From positions 5,782,379-5,846,378 of the forward strand of contig CM060064.1 in the NCBI GenBank assembly GCA_030533445.1: 64,000 bases of DNA, written 5' to 3'. This stretch comes from Cyprinodon diabolis (Eukaryota > Chordata > Actinopteri > Cyprinodontiformes > Cyprinodontidae). Below, piece by piece: positions 9,678 through 22,349 of this stretch. A program made the position numbers and the translations under genes. The notes beneath the pieces are model-generated. The model made no database searches and had not been told where the DNA came from. It saw nothing but the letters and a program-made list of their open reading frames with translations. Position 1 is the first letter of the stretch. The number at the start of each line of letters is the position of its first letter.

Positions 9678-12600
9678 GGTTTGGGTTTGACCTGGATTCA
9701 AATTTATTCAGCTTTCTTTTTTTAATTCTTAATTTTATAGAGTGACTTTAAACTTTTTATTTATTTAACATGAATGTAACTTGAGGAAAGGTTATTTTTT
9801 ATTTAATGATAAGAAAAAGAAAACATTTTTTTTTAAAGTTAAATACATTTGCATTGGTACACTACCTAATGGTTACTAAAACAATCATGGGGTTATTTTC
9901 TATATCAATTTGAATAATGAAATTAAATAGATATATAGTAATTGGAAAACTTAAATTCCTGTCCGACCAAAACCGTCAAATTTGTGGTGTAAACTGCAGC
10001 TGCCAGTAAATTAGAGAAATGTTTATAGAGGATACAACACTTTTAAAATGGTAGGATATTGATTCTTGGCTTTGAGGTAAAAAAAAAAAAAAAGATGTTA
10101 ATAATCAGTATCCGAATCCCCAAGCTGTGAGAGGTTGCTGTAAAAACCTGCGATAATAAATGAAAGTATATGTATTTTATGAAGCACAAAAACACCCAAA
10201 TATTTTTGGCCTTTTTGAAGGCCTTTCCTGTCTGACAGTTTTTCATTTTAGTTTTTTTGACTAACTATATTTATTGCTAATTCATACACTGTGCTGTTTA
10301 GCTGCCTTCTGTAATAATACATTTTTTTGACTAATTTGTGTTGTAGATACATATATCATCTGTGACTAAATGCACATTTTTAAATTTATCTTCCTAATTT
10401 GATTTGTATTCTATAAAGTTTGTTGAGAAAACTTTTATTTACTACGGCCTCTCTGTTCCATTACATGCATTAACAAGGGCAATAACTTTGATAAATGGTT
10501 TAGAGCCATAACCCTTGGAATATTCTGAATGAAAATAAGGAAAATGAGGCCTAAGGTTTTCACATGAAGCAAAATCACTATAATATTTTACTTCATTTTA
10601 GACTGTTATAATGACATTTTCAGCTCTGTAATTTTTTTATATCGATGCAAAGTTTTCTCGCTATAATTAAATAGATGATCACACTAAGAGTAAATACCCC
10701 TTCTTTTTTACAGATTAGAAGTGGTTAAAATCAAGAAATGATGTAGACTCTGACACACCGCCTTTTTCTTCAGACTGCAGACGACACATGCTAAAGCAGT
10801 GCTATCCTCTGCCATTGACCTCTGTCACATCACTCCATCTCCCTTCCAATCTCAGTCTGCTGCAGCTCATTTCCACTTTTGGGTGAAGGAGGTCTGCAGT
10901 AGTCATTGTGTTCTCTGATAAGTGACATACACAGGGTTAAGGAAACAATAGGGCCGTCATGTAAGGAAGTCGAGGGACACATAATGGAAAGAAGTGGATT
11001 GTGCAGAAATGCTGGGCAGGCTCTTTATATCTAGAGCCTTATAACCACCTCCCCCTCATTTGTCCTTCAATAACAGCAGCTCAACTACATTTCTAATTAT
11101 AATAAAGCATCCACATGACTGCATATTGTACTTTGATGTTTTCTGTCTGCTGTCACACATTTTTAACATATTTAAATTTTATTCTAAATAGAGTATTTTG
11201 AGAAATCTTTTTCATATTTTTTTGTTCTATCACTTCATTACAAAAAGAGGTCCATGTTAAAAACTGTTCTCCAGTGCAATTTAAAAAATCAATAATACAT
11301 TTGTTATGCTTCTCAATATGAAAAACAAAGCAACATCCTTCTCTGCATGTGGTCCTCAAACAATTTCGTTAGATATGAACAGAATTAGTGCCAGATCAGA
11401 CCAAATTTAGCCTGATGAAAAGGCACCTCGTGCTGCCGCCACAGGAACGCCTGTGTGCGCTGGAGGAGGGGAAAGGAGAAACAATGGAAAATGCATAATG
11501 CTCAAAACAGTGGGGTCTCTGCTCCCTCTCCACCTGGGACTCGCTGCAGAGAATCCCTTCTGACCACGGCCCAATTTAATCCTGCACATACACATGAATC
11601 GCACTCACAGACACATATCCACGTGGAATGACCCGCTTCCATCATGAATATGGATGTGTTGGAGCAATGCAAATAAACCTCGGCCAGCTACAGACAGGCA
11701 CAGACAGACGGACGGGGAAAGCTGCTGATAGACAGACAACATAACAAAGAGGTGGTAGGAGACAAGAACAAAGGAGCAGACCAAGGAAAGGCTGCAGAGA
11801 TGCCTTCGCTCACAGATTTGCCATAACTAGACCACATCAAACCAAAGTGCACAAGAAACTGACAAATTGCATGGTTGCTTTTTTTGGGACGTTGCTCCAT
11901 CACTGAGCAAGTTATTGTCTGAAAAAGGCAGAGTGAAATCCCAGTGTGACTGTGGCAATAAATTAATCAGTTTCATATGTTTTTATAAGTATCCACTCCT
12001 TCAAAAAGCACATATGCTATTCAGTCATCTGTGTGTAGACCCCATAAATATTAGATGATGTCGAGGATAAGGCTGCCCAGAGGACACTGGTGATCCTAGC
12101 TATAAAGTAAACCAAAAGAATTAGCTGAATGCAGGCAGGGGCCATTAAGGAGAGTTCATAACAGCTTTTTAAAATGGGATTTAGGGTTATGCACATGTGG
12201 AGCTAGTTATTTTCTCATGAAATGGCTTTATTACAAATAAAAGTATCTTGATAGATGGAAAAATGCCATAGGAGATAGTGGGTGGGGTGGTGCAACAGCT
12301 TATCCACGATGTACTTAAATAGAATAGCAATAAAACGGATGGCTTCATAGATAGTGACATTAAATGCAGGAGAAGTGCCAAGCCAGCCGTGGTGTACAGG
12401 GGTCTGCTTGTAAATAACTAATCTTTGCTCTTCATGTCTTCTTGTCAGTACAGACGAAGGGCTTGTATCCTGGCAACGCGCCATGGTTCCCACATGCTGC
12501 AGGGAGAAAGGAGCCCTCAGGAGGGAGACAATCTTCAACCTGCCTGCAGCAGCAACACATCAGCACATACAACCGCCCAGCAATCTGCTCTCTACAAGAT

Positions 12601-13002
12601 GCATGTGTATACTGGAAGTGTTTCTGAGTGGTTGTGGTCTACTGTATGTGCTGTACACGCAAATGTACACATATGTTTTGATGTGTCTGTGTTTGGCTCC
12701 CGAAGCATAAAAAATTATTCATGGTTAAATGAATGAACAAAAATCCTGTGTATCATCTGCATCAGATGTAGATCCACAAACATATGTTTAGATTAAGCAT
12801 GTTTATCCCATGTAGGGAAGGAACTCAGTAAACAGAAGTGCACTTTGCAAAAAGCAATATGAATTTCCTTTGAGTCGGTCTTTAAGGGAGGAACTAATGG
12901 ATGGTTTCAGCAGGAGATATACAAGTATTTTTTTATTTTACTGATCCACTGAATGCAGAAAGGACAGGGTATATTATACTTTCATATCTTTGTTTGGATT
13001 TA
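9678..13002. other. No gene seen; AT-rich, with a possible conserved non-coding stretch
   Basis: No transposon or coding exon is recognised. 9690-10720 is strongly AT-rich. 10740-11130 and 11560-11900 have more balanced composition and no repeat character, so they are the better places to look for conserved regulatory DNA. Open frames at 12187-12736 on both strands show no domain. Confidence 0.45.
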
Positions 13003-14075
13003 CAGTGCACTTCAAAGGTATTCGCAGCATTTTTTTTATGTAGTTATGCTACAGCCTTATTTCAAATGGTAGGCTACTGAATATATCTCAATCCATATAA
13101 TTATAAACACAATACCCCATTTTGTCAATCTGAAACAAAATGTTTGTTTTAGATTATTTAAATTATATAAGAAAATGAAAAAATAATTAAACAGATTTAT
13201 GGAAGTATTCATGGCCGTAATAATTTCCTGCTAAATATTTGACAGAAATTCCAGTCTCAAGTCTTTATGAGTATGATGCAAGTTCAGTCCAACTAACTTA
13301 GGCAGTTAGGACCTTTCTCCTTTGGAGTATATCTTAATCCCCAATAGGCTCAATGAGATGTCTAAACTTGTCATGATATGAGCCAAGACAGGAGAAGCTA
13401 TCCCAGTTGGAAACGATACTCCGTTTATTTTCAGGAACCACATACCACTCATGTGTCCTTATGCCACTCTAGTTTCCCAGTGGTCAGGAAGGTGAACTAC
13501 CAATACTGTAGATATAGAACAGAAACTAATCTCACAACAAATCTCTTGAGAAATGTTTAATGAGACTAAAATCTGCACTCCAGCTTGTCCATTCCATGAT
13601 GTTCACAGGTTTTGAAGTGTCTCTTTCAGTGGCGTGCACAGACTTTTTGAAGGATAGGGGTGGAAGGAAAAAAAAGAGCCCACATAGCCCGTTATCTGTA
13701 GAGGAAACTTTAGCTTTTTTGGCTCCCGAGGGTAATTTAGTACAAGTTTTGACTCCTGAAAGGGCAGTTAATTCGTATTCTGGGTCCAAAGTTGGCACTT
13801 TAGGTCAAATTGTGGCTCCTGAGTGGGCAGTTTAGCATGTTTTTGCTCCTGAGAGGGCAATCGGCACACGTTTTGGCTTCCAAGAGGACACGGAAATTGT
13901 TGAAAATAGTCTATTAAGAGCACTTCAAACCAGGTTTTCATCCAGGATGTCTGTATAATGCTCCATTTGTCTTTCCCTTTATCCGGAAGGTTAAGCAACT
14001 AAAAAGCATCCTCAAAACATGATACTGCCACCACCATGCCTTACTGTAAGGATGGAATGGTCTCGGAGAAGAACG
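13003..14075 (-). mobile_element. Decayed Tc1-like transposon
   Basis: After a TA at 13001-13002 the text cagtgcacttcaaaggtatt, then acagccttatttcaaa and cacaataccccat, follows the known 5' order of a common fish Tc1 family. Near the other end, catgatactgccaccaccatgccttactgtaaggatgg (14018-14056) is antisense transposase sequence of that family. The middle holds unrelated text and the short tandem repeat at 13730-13885. No usable reading frame is left, and the right terminal repeat is not identified. Confidence 0.65.
13730..13885. repeat. Imperfect tandem repeat of a gctcctgagagggca unit
   Basis: Variants of g-ctcctga-agggcagtt recur several times (about 13749, 13810, 13845, with a weaker unit near 13875), spaced by roughly 30-60 bp. 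The array produces overlapping spurious frames on both strands. It lies within the decayed Tc1 element and is probably a separate dispersed repeat. Confidence 0.5.
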
Positions 14076-14289
14076 TTTCACCCAGCGGTGAATAAGAGTG
14101 ACATATGATACCGGGGCTGATGATTCATTGATATACTTCTCCATCACTGCTATTTAAGAAGCGAGATTTATAGTCATTTGGAAGGCAGGGAAACCAGAAC
14201 ACAATTTTATTTTTCTCTGCTCAGATTCTTAGCCATTGTATAAGAGACAACCTGCATTAAAAAGAACTTTTGAAGAAGATTGTCACAGG
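14076..14289. other. No feature recognised
   Basis: Short spacer between the Tc1 relic and the LINE relic. No gene or clear repeat was seen. Confidence 0.4.
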
Positions 14290-15895
14290 AGGCCGGAGAA
14301 TCCCTGCAAGGTTGTTTTTTAGGCTACAGACTGGGAAGCACTGTGTAAACCACATAGAGAGGACATCAATGCAATGGCTGTGTGTCTGACTATATAAACA
14401 CCATCCCTACCATAACAGTAAAATTTGTATCCAATACTAAACCATGGATCACAAGTGATCTGAAGAAACTGCTAGACAAGAGAAAAATAAGCTTTTAAGA
14501 AGGGAGGCAAGGAATTAATGAGGATTATGCATAGGCATCTTAAGGTCAGGATAGGAAAAAGCAAAGAGGCATAAGGAAGAGGGTAGAAGACAAGCCCCAG
14601 CAAATCAATATCAGAGATGTGCGGTCAGAGATGAAGAAGATCATAGGCTTCAAACGAAAGGATGATCAGACAGTCTGAACAGAGCCAATTAACTGAATAC
14701 AATCTTCAAAAGGTTCAATTCAGGAACATGCTCAGCATCCCTCTCTGCTGACCATTTTCCCATGGTCATCATGCTCTCCTCTGCCATTGACTGTCCTGCT
14801 TCTATAAGTTTGTTGTAAGCCAAATCAGAAGATGGTGCTGCCCCCTCCACCTTTCACCTGTCTGTCTCTACAAATCAACTAAAGCGGCAACTTGAGAGAC
14901 AGGATCATCATAAGTCACAGAGTCCTGATTGTGTCAGCCCAAGATTTATAAAAAGGCCTGTGCAGAGCAGCTATGTGAGATTATATAGCACCTCTACACC
15001 CTTAGTCTGATCAAATAAGATAAGCTGACAATATGCACTTGAAATAAGACAATGCAATTGTTTTTTTCTTATTTTAAATGTAAATTGTCTTGTTCCATTG
15101 TCAAACTGGCTCACTTATCTTTCCAATTCAAGAAAAAATGCACTTCTTTCAAGAAAAAGAGTTTAGTTTTGCATTTTTGCATTGTAAAGAACTGTTGCCC
15201 TGACATCCCACATCATGAAAGTTCTAGACAGACTTCTGCTGGTTCACCTCAGAAAGCAAATGAGCAGCTATCAGGATCCCTTGCAGTTTGCTTATTGCAG
15301 TGGCGTTTGAGTTGATGATACGCCTGCTTCAACCTGCACTGGGGGCAGACAGCACTGTGGGGCTCATGTTATTTGATTGTTCCAGTGCGTTTAATACAAT
15401 TCATCCTGACTTACTTTGTCAGAAACTTTAGAAGACTCGGATAAAGACATTAAACAATGCCTGGTTCATAGACTACCTGACAAATAGACCACAGTTTCTT
15501 AGACTGAAGGGTCAACTGTCTAATCAAATAGTCAGCAGCACAGGAGCCCCACAGGGGACGGTACTCTCTCCATTCCTTGTCACTCTTTACAAGTATGACT
15601 TCCAGTACCAGACATCCCCGCATCTGCAGAAAAACTCAGATGATTCTGCAGTCATTGGGTGCATTATACACAGACAAGAAGCTGAGTACAGATTAGGCTA
15701 GTGAACCGCTTTGTGGCATGATAATGAAGCAATCACCCGAATGTCAACAGAACAAGCGAGATGATCGTAGATTTCAGAAGAAATGGGAACAAGTTGAATC
15801 ATAATAACATGAGAGAAGTAGTGGAAGTGGCTGAGGAGTATAAATACCTTGGTGTTCACTTGGACAACGAACTAGACTGGAAACACAATTGAATA
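14290..15895 (+). pseudogene. Rex1-like LINE ORF2 relic (endonuclease-RT linker and reverse transcriptase)
   Basis: Translation in shifting frames gives pieces in the order expected for a Rex1/CR1-type non-LTR retrotransposon. They are ATDWEALCKPHREDINAM (about 14318-14372), then KPWITSDLKKLLDKRK (about 14440-14488), an IRDV-EMK-IIGFKRK linker, ACAEQLCEII before 14985, ALTSHIMKVLDRLLLVHL (about 15196-15250), a GAPQGTVLSPF-like block (about 15545-15580) and an IVDFRRNG / EYKYLGVHLDNELDW-like block (about 15763-15885). Many stops and frameshifts show it is dead. A miniature element replaces about 30 codons in the middle (about 15011-15190). The assignment to Rex1 rather than another CR1-group LINE is from remembered family character. 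Confidence 0.75.
15011..15190. mobile_element. Miniature element nested in the LINE relic
   Basis: The words atgtaaattgtct, ttccattgtc, caattcaagaaa, aatgcactt, tttcaagaaaa and ttttgcattg recur in the same order at 49894-49994. The insert lies exactly where the LINE reading loses its 'I-P-KK' block. The ends (cttgaaataag... and ...gcattgtaa) suggest a non-autonomous DNA element. Confidence 0.55.
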
Positions 15896-16111
15896 AAACA
15901 CTAATTAACAAGGACTCAAACTAGATGACAATTGTTGCCTGACAATCAGGTGGTTCCTGGAAAGTTTGACTGAGCTTACTAACCTTATTAACAATTGCCT
16001 TGTCACTTTTTAATTGTTATTCATGACAAACCCACAGCTATTGTTGTATAACTTGCATGGACTCTGCTGGTCTGCACTTGAGTCCTAGAGCTAGAGCATT
16101 TGTTCTTGCTC
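15896..16111. other. No feature recognised
   Basis: Short AT-rich spacer after the LINE relic. Confidence 0.4.
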
Positions 16112-16400
16112 TTTAAAGTCGTAGGGAAGCGGCAGTTCCAACTGTTGCCTTTCTGAATTCTCCCAAGTGGTGCCTGACTTTACACGAGTGAATAAAGTGA
16201 ATGGAATTGGTCGTTTATCAAAGAGGGGCGGGATTGTTGTGACAGAAGTTTCGCAAGAATGTTTGGTTGTGGCCAGTTTGTTGGAAGCATCTTGCTAACC
16301 AGTAAGCAACTTAGTGCTAGTAGGTTCCCAATGGGAAATTGCATTGGGACCAAGTAGCACTAAATTGGTGACTTAAAAAGGACACTGTCAAGGAACGCTA
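16112..16400 (+). repeat. Dispersed repeat with a possible promoter region, copy 1
   Basis: The segment from tttaaagtcgtagggaagcg to gtcaaggaacgcta is repeated at 58576-58855 in the same orientation at roughly 85-90% similarity by eye. It is non-coding in both copies. In this copy it leads directly into a short acidic frame at 16415. It could be the 5' end of an unrecognised DNA transposon. Confidence 0.7.
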
Positions 16401-16414
16401 GGGACAGCGGGAAC

Positions 16415-16609
16415 ATGCAAGAGGTGGAGAGTTTTGTGACGGAGGTCGTGGATGAGTCTCCTCCTTCATACATTTTTTATTTAGAGGAGGAAAGTGGGGA
16501 TGAAGATGTTGTGGAAGAGGACGCCAGGGCGGCAGAAGCTTTGCAGTGTAGCTTTTTTGCCCAAACAAAATATAAGCGTATTCAAGGTTTCCTGAAACTT
16601 CTACTTTAA
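16415..16609 (+). CDS. Hypothetical acidic protein, 64 aa
   Basis: The 64-residue frame begins MQEVESFVTEVVDE and has a run of acidic residues (EEESGDEDVVEED, about residues 25-37), then a short basic stretch TKYKRIQ and a leucine-rich end. It starts 15 bp after the end of a dispersed repeat that also occurs at 58576-58855. That layout suggests the first exon or N-terminus of a transposon-encoded protein. No family is recognised. The corresponding part of the second copy is missing because a Gypsy LTR begins there. Confidence 0.35.
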   Translation: MQEVESFVTEVVDESPPSYIFYLEEESGDEDVVEEDARAAEALQCSFFAQTKYKRIQGFLKLLL

Positions 16610-17558
16610 TTTTAAAGTTAATTTGCAGTAGTACTTATTCCTTATTTCTCTGTAAGCCTAGAATATAAAGGTAACTGCTTAGCTTACAAAATGCCCTTAG
16701 TTGAATACTCTTAAATATATACTTAGTTTAACATTCAAAGATCTATTCAAATACAACAGCAAATACAAAAAAGGTATAGGTGGCTGTGCGTCCTACAGTA
16801 TAAGAACACCTCTAACCAAGCTAATTATTAGTCATTGTTTCTGCTTTCACTATGAAAAATCCTCAACCAAACCAGTGATTTGTACATTACTGCCATAATG
16901 ACCCTGGAAATTAGAAACATTAACACAGATCTGCTAAAAGCATGTGATATCCATTTTCATCTCACACTGCCTTTTGCCAGAAAAGCATTTTGCTACCCTT
17001 ACTATTAGTCTTACATTTCAGTTACCAACAAAGAATAATACAAGTATGCACACTCATTTCAGAGCACTTTCAGGTAAAATGTGAAGCAAGTTAACCTCAG
17101 TTAGTTTTCTTCAGTCTACTCAAAAAAGAGCTAATGTTTTCTACAGCTGGAAAATCCAGAAACATGTTTTTTCCAATTATTTTCTTAGATGTATTTAGTT
17201 CAAATGAAATGTGAAAGGGTCTGTTTGGATCATGTGTATGCATGCCTGCAGCCAACTGTCTAGTTTTTGTGGCTGCTGAAGGCACTTCTCTTTTTTTGCT
17301 GTGGTGAAGGATAATTATTATTCTAATGGTCTCTCAGTCAGATGCAAATACCTCTAATGGCAAACCTACAGTAGAGCATGGAGGAGGAATGGGAAAGAGG
17401 AGGCATGTGTCTGTGTGTGTATTCAGGTTTGTGTTATTGAGGCAGGTATGTGGATGAGGGCATGTTGGGGTAGAAGAGCAGAAAAAATTGAGTAGGCATG
17501 TTTCTGTGAGAAACACTGTATGGTAGTGTTTGTATAAAACAGATCCTTAACAGTAGAA

Positions 17559-17559
<1 letters not shown>
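16610..17559. other. No gene seen
   Basis: AT-rich DNA with a g/t-rich patch near 17395-17470. Short frames here carry no known motif. Confidence 0.5.

Positions 17560-17644
<85 letters not shown>
17560..17644. repeat. (TA)n microsatellite
   Basis: About 42 uninterrupted TA units. It directly borders the start of the Gypsy-type coding block; a second TA array lies beyond the other end of that block at 24105-24181. Confidence 0.95.
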
Positions 17645-17649
<5 letters not shown>

Positions 17650-17780
17650 GAGGTTCTACTGAGACTTATATCAGCGCTTCGCCGCGGGACTTTTCTTTTG
17701 AGTGATGCTGACTGTCGGAGCGAGCAGCAGCGGGAGCGCGCAGACGCTGGACGCGCCCGACACGGAGGAGCTGGCGGAGA

Positions 17781-18520
17781 ATGTTAAAATCAATTGAACT
17801 GATATCACAGCATTCTGAAGTTACTGCTGAAGCGATGGCAACGAGTTACACGTCAGAAAATGCCCAGGCTGTAACTGAAATGAACTTAGCAGAAAAATAC
17901 AACTCCACCTTAAGTACCAAGCTTTGCAAGAGAAAGTACGGAGGTTAAATGAACACATAAATAGTAAACCTCAGAGAACAGTGACTGAAAATGTGATGAC
18001 AACAGCAGCAAATAGGCTTCCAGAAGTGACCATACGGAGGGAATTTAAAATATGTGGTCAGATAGGGGAGAAGGGTCAGAAAGACAGGCTCTCATACACA
18101 AATTTAATGCATCAGATTGAGAGAGGCCTGTGTAAAGGACATAGTGAGGCTGAAGCTGTAATAAAATCAATCAGCCCTGGGTTAAGTATTCGTGACATGC
18201 TGAAATTAAACGTGATCTGACCCTGTCCCAGCTCAAAGCCATTTTAAAGGGACACTTCAAAGAGGATAGCTCAGCTGATATCTATCAAAGACTAATAAAT
18301 ATCACACAGGATAGTCGTGAATCCCCCCAAAATTTCCTCTTGAACATGACCAGCTCGCAACCTATTTACCAAGCAAGAAGGAATGTTAGGAGGGGATGCA
18401 AAGGATGTGAAGAGAACAACATCAGTGATCAGTGTGAGCATTGCTTTAAGTGTGGACAGTTGGGGCACCTCTCCAGAGGCTGCAGGGGACCAAAGAGGTT
18501 AACTGTGAAACCTGATGGCA
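17781..18520 (+). pseudogene. Gag-like gene with CCHC zinc knuckle, broken
   Basis: A likely start ATG lies at 17781 (MLKSIELIS...), with another at 17835. A one-base frame change near 17920 moves the reading to the frame containing LQEKVRRLNEHI. A block with SYTNLMHQIERGL and SIRDMLKL looks like a capsid helix region, followed by a frame break at about 18220 and text reading LSQLKAILKGHF and DIYQRLINI. The knuckle CFKCGQLGHLSRGC (C-x2-C-x4-H-x4-C) is encoded at about 18439-18483 and would bind the RNA genome. The GC-rich leader 17690-17780 is unlike the AT-rich surroundings. The damage makes a working Gag unlikely. Confidence 0.75.
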
Positions 18521-18659
18521 TGAATGTGACTCTGCAAACCTCCACACATTCACAACCACACACTGTACCCCAAGGAGAAGCTGAAGAAAGGGTGTATGAA
18601 CGGCTCTGTGAACGAATTAGACAGCTGGAGGAGCAGGTGGAAAGGGATGAGAAAACAAA

Positions 18660-21600
18660 AAAAATCAGAGGTTCCACCTATGCCAGTCACCTCTCCATAC
18701 ATCATCACAACAAACTGAGGGCTCTAATAGGAAATAAGTGCATGGTGGACTGCTTCCTTGAGGATGTGCCAACCAAGGCTTTATGGGACACCGGCTCACA
18801 GGTCACCATCATAAATGAAAGCTTGAGGAGATCCCAGCTTCCTCACATCAAGTTACGCAGTACAGGTGAGCTCTTAGAGGAGGGAGAGAGACGTTGGTTG
18901 GGAAAGCAGCAAACCAGACTCCCATCCCCTTTGCAGGTTGGATTGAAGTAAAATTCAAACTAGGGTCAAAGGGAGGCCTGAATCCAGAACTGCTAGTGCC
19001 AGTGCTCGTCTCTAATGAGCCTGGAGTGGCTGAGCCACCGATAATTGGCTACAATGTCATTGAACATTTAGTAAAGAATGGCATGGAGCACCACCCTGGT
19101 GTCACATCCATAGCATTGAAACAGGCTTTCTCATTTGACTGCAAAAAGGCAGATGTGTTAATCCACTTAGTAAAAACAGCTCACCAAACTAACGAAGAAG
19201 CATTGGTAAAAATAGGACGGCTAAAAACTGTGATTCCGGCGGGTCAGACCAAAGAGGTGAAATTTAGTGTGAGGATTAGTCCTCTCTCAAAGAGACAGGA
19301 AGTCCTGTTTGAGCCCGAGGTGGTCCCAAAATGGCCTGAGGGCTTGAACATCTCAAAAACAGTGGTCTGCCTGAAAAGAGGAAACCGGTCAGCAGTATGG
19401 ATCCCAGTCACAAATGACAGCCATTCAGACATTACCTTAATACCGCGCACCGTACTGGGATACTTACAGCAGATCAAAGCAGTTTATCCAGTAGAAGCCA
19501 GACCGGTTGATGCAAGTGAAAAGAAAGCAGAGATCATCTCACCTGCCCGTGACTGCAACCTTCTAGCATCGTACGAACCACATGGAGAATACAAAGAGAC
19601 GGAAGCATCCAAACATGATCGGTGGGACCCTCCAGTGCCCATTGACCACCTGACTCCTGAGCAGCAAGATGAGGTAAGGAGGATGCTTTATGAAGAGTGT
19701 AATGCATTTTCAAAGGATGAGCGTGATGTGGGGTGCATCCCATCCCTGCAGCTAAATATCAGGCTGAGCGACACAACGCCAGTAAGGCGGACTTATACAT
19801 CTGTCTCCAAACCGCTGCTTAAAGAGGTGAAGGAATATCTGGAAGACCTGCTGAACAGAGGTTGGATACAAAAGTCCCGATCTCCATACTCATCACCCAT
19901 AGTTTGTGTGCGCAAGAAGGATGGGAGCCTCCGGTTGTGTGTGGATTATCGTGAACTGAACCGGAAATCCATTCCAGATCGTCATCCCATCCCTCGAGTG
20001 CAGGATATGCTTAATAACCTGAGTGGAAGTGCATGGTTCTCTGTCTTGGACCAAGGCAAGGCATAGCATCAGGGTTTCCTGGAGGAGAGTAGCAGACCAC
20101 TCACCACATTCATAACACCATGGGGTTTATATGAGTGGATCAGGATTCCCTTTGGCCTGTCCTCAGCCCCAGCAGAGTTTCAGCGAAGTATGGAGGAGTG
20201 CCTTGCAGGCCTCAGGGATGAAACATCTCAGCCATATTTGGATGATAATCTAGTCCACAGCCAGTCATTTGAAAATCACCTACGTGACATGAGAGAGGTG
20301 CTGCGTCGTTATCAGACTCATGGAGTGAAGCTAACACCAAGAAAATGTGAAATCTTCAAAGACAAGGTGAAGTTTCTGTATCCAAGGATGCCTACTGCAT
20401 GGATCCTGCTGAGATTGCACCTGTACAATCAATCAAAGACCGGACTCCAAAAACAGTGGGTGACTTGAGGAAAATGCTGGGCTTTCTGTCATACTATCGT
20501 CCATATATTCCCAACTTCTCACGCATTGCTCAGCCACTGTACAGCCTGTTGTCAAAAGAAAAGAAACCTGGAAAGGTAGGGAAAGGAGGAGGGTCAAAAA
20601 CAAGCACGGGGAAACACAAAAATTCAGACCAGCTGCCCTCAAGCTATCCAATCGAATGGAAAAAAATCATAAGGATGTTCTGTGACAGCTGTTGGAGTAT
20701 TTGTTGTCTCCTCCCCTATTGGGTTACCCTGACTTTGAAAAACCATTTGTATTGCACTGCAATGCGTCCCAAGAAGGCCTTGGTGCAGTATTGTACCAGA
20801 GACAACAAGGCAAACTTGTGGTCATAGGTTATGGGTCAAGAACACTAACTTCCCCAGAAAAGGATTACCACCTCCACTCTGGGAAGTTAGAGTTCTTAGC
20901 AATGAAGTGGGCAATCTGTGAGCGGTTCAGAGACTACCTTTATTATGCACCGTCTTTTGTCGTCTACACAGACAATAACCCTTTAACCTATGTGTTAACA
21001 TCAGCCAAACTAAATGCGACCACACACCGCTGGATAGCCGAATTAGCAGACTTCAACTTCTCCATAATGTATAGACCAGGTAAAGTTAATGGGGATGCAG
21101 ACGGGCTATCTAGGATGCCTCTTGGCATGGAGGAGTACATGCAGACATGCATCCAGGAGATGGAGCCAGAGGTAATTTCGTCTGTCACACAATCAGTCCA
21201 GCTAACATCCCATGATCAGGGGCCCTGGTTGTGTCCTGCAGTCATAATGACAGCCTGCAGTGATGAAGAACAGGAACACATAACACCATCAGTGGCCAGA
21301 ATATCAGCAGAGGACCTGAGAAAAGCACAGGAGAAAGATTCAGTGATCGGGAAGATGCGTGGGTTTGTGATGAGAAAACATGGGCGTGATGGTATCTCTA
21401 TATTCGCTAGAGAAAGGAACAAGCTGTGTGTTCATGAAGATGACATCCTTTATAGGGAGTCCTCCAATCAAGTTCAACTTGTGCTACCCAAAGTATTCCT
21501 CCAGCTAATATATAAAGAACTGCATGAGGAAATGGGACACCTTGGTGTGGAAAGAACCTTGAACTTAATCCGTGACCGGTTCTACTGGCCATATATGAAG

Positions 21601-22349
21601 AGGGATGTGGAACACTATGTGACAAAAGTGTGTAGTTGTCTGAAGCGGAAGCATCCAAATAGAAAACTAGAGCACCGCTGGTTAATATTCTTACCACTCA
21701 CCCATTCGAGATGGTTTCCATTGACTTCCTTCATTTGGAGCGTTGTAAAGGAGGATATGAATACATTCTGGTTGTCATAGACCACTTTACACGCTTCGCT
21801 CAAGCATATGCATGCAAAAATAAATCAGCAAAAACCGCTGCAGAAAAGATCTTTGGAGACTTTGCCCTAAAGTTTGGATTTCCAGCTAAACTTCATCACG
21901 ATCAGGGTAAAGAATTTGAAAACAAGCTGTTTTCTAAGCTGCAAAAATATTGTGGTACCCAAGGCTCCCGTACAACTTTCTACCATGCAGCTGGAAATGG
22001 GCAAGCGGAAAGATTTAATCGAACTCTTCTTTCAATGCTCAAAAACCAGAAAGAAAAAGAAAAGTAAGAGTGGAGGAGCTCCCTGCCAAAAGTGGTCTAT
22101 GCATATAATTGTACGCGCAGCGAAGCAACAGGATATGCACCTTATTACCTTCTTTATGGCAGGAGTCCTCGGCTGCCAGTGGACATGATGTTTGGGTTAA
22201 CTCCAGCTGATCAGAGCACCTCCCACGGTGATTATGCTAGTAAGTGGAGAAAAATGATGCAAGAAGCTTACAAGTTGGCATCTGAGACAGCACATAAGGG
22301 GTCCAAAGGGGTCCAAAGTTTTCTGTTGGAGAAGAAGCTCAGAAGTTGA
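18660..22349 (+). pseudogene. Pol relic: protease, reverse transcriptase, RNase H, integrase
   Basis: The protease active site reads ALWDTGSQVTII (about 18776-18814). A 2-base insertion near 18890 shifts frame. RT continues in 18894-20066 with VRKKDGSLRLCVDYRELN and is stopped by TAG at 20064-20066 where the family would have a codon after GKA. The same frame resumes with [21 protein letters not shown] and catalytic YLDD (about 20236-20247). More frame changes lie near 20390 and 20660. RNase H (20692-21120) shows FVLHCNASQEGLGAVL, KLEFLAMKWA and YTDNNPL. The integrase zinc-binding part carries HLGVERTLNLIRDRFYWP and CSCLK; the catalytic core has [17 protein letters not shown] and [11 protein letters not shown]. 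There are many breaks, so it is not functional. Confidence 0.85.

Noticed and set aside
13532..13835. Overlapping frames with repeated LAPE- or VLTPERAV-like text
   Set aside because: They come from the short tandem repeat at 13730-13885.
17560..17644. CRISPR-like or satellite array
   Set aside because: It is a plain TA microsatellite, and no spaced repeat array of CRISPR type occurs anywhere in the window. The organism is also clearly eukaryotic.
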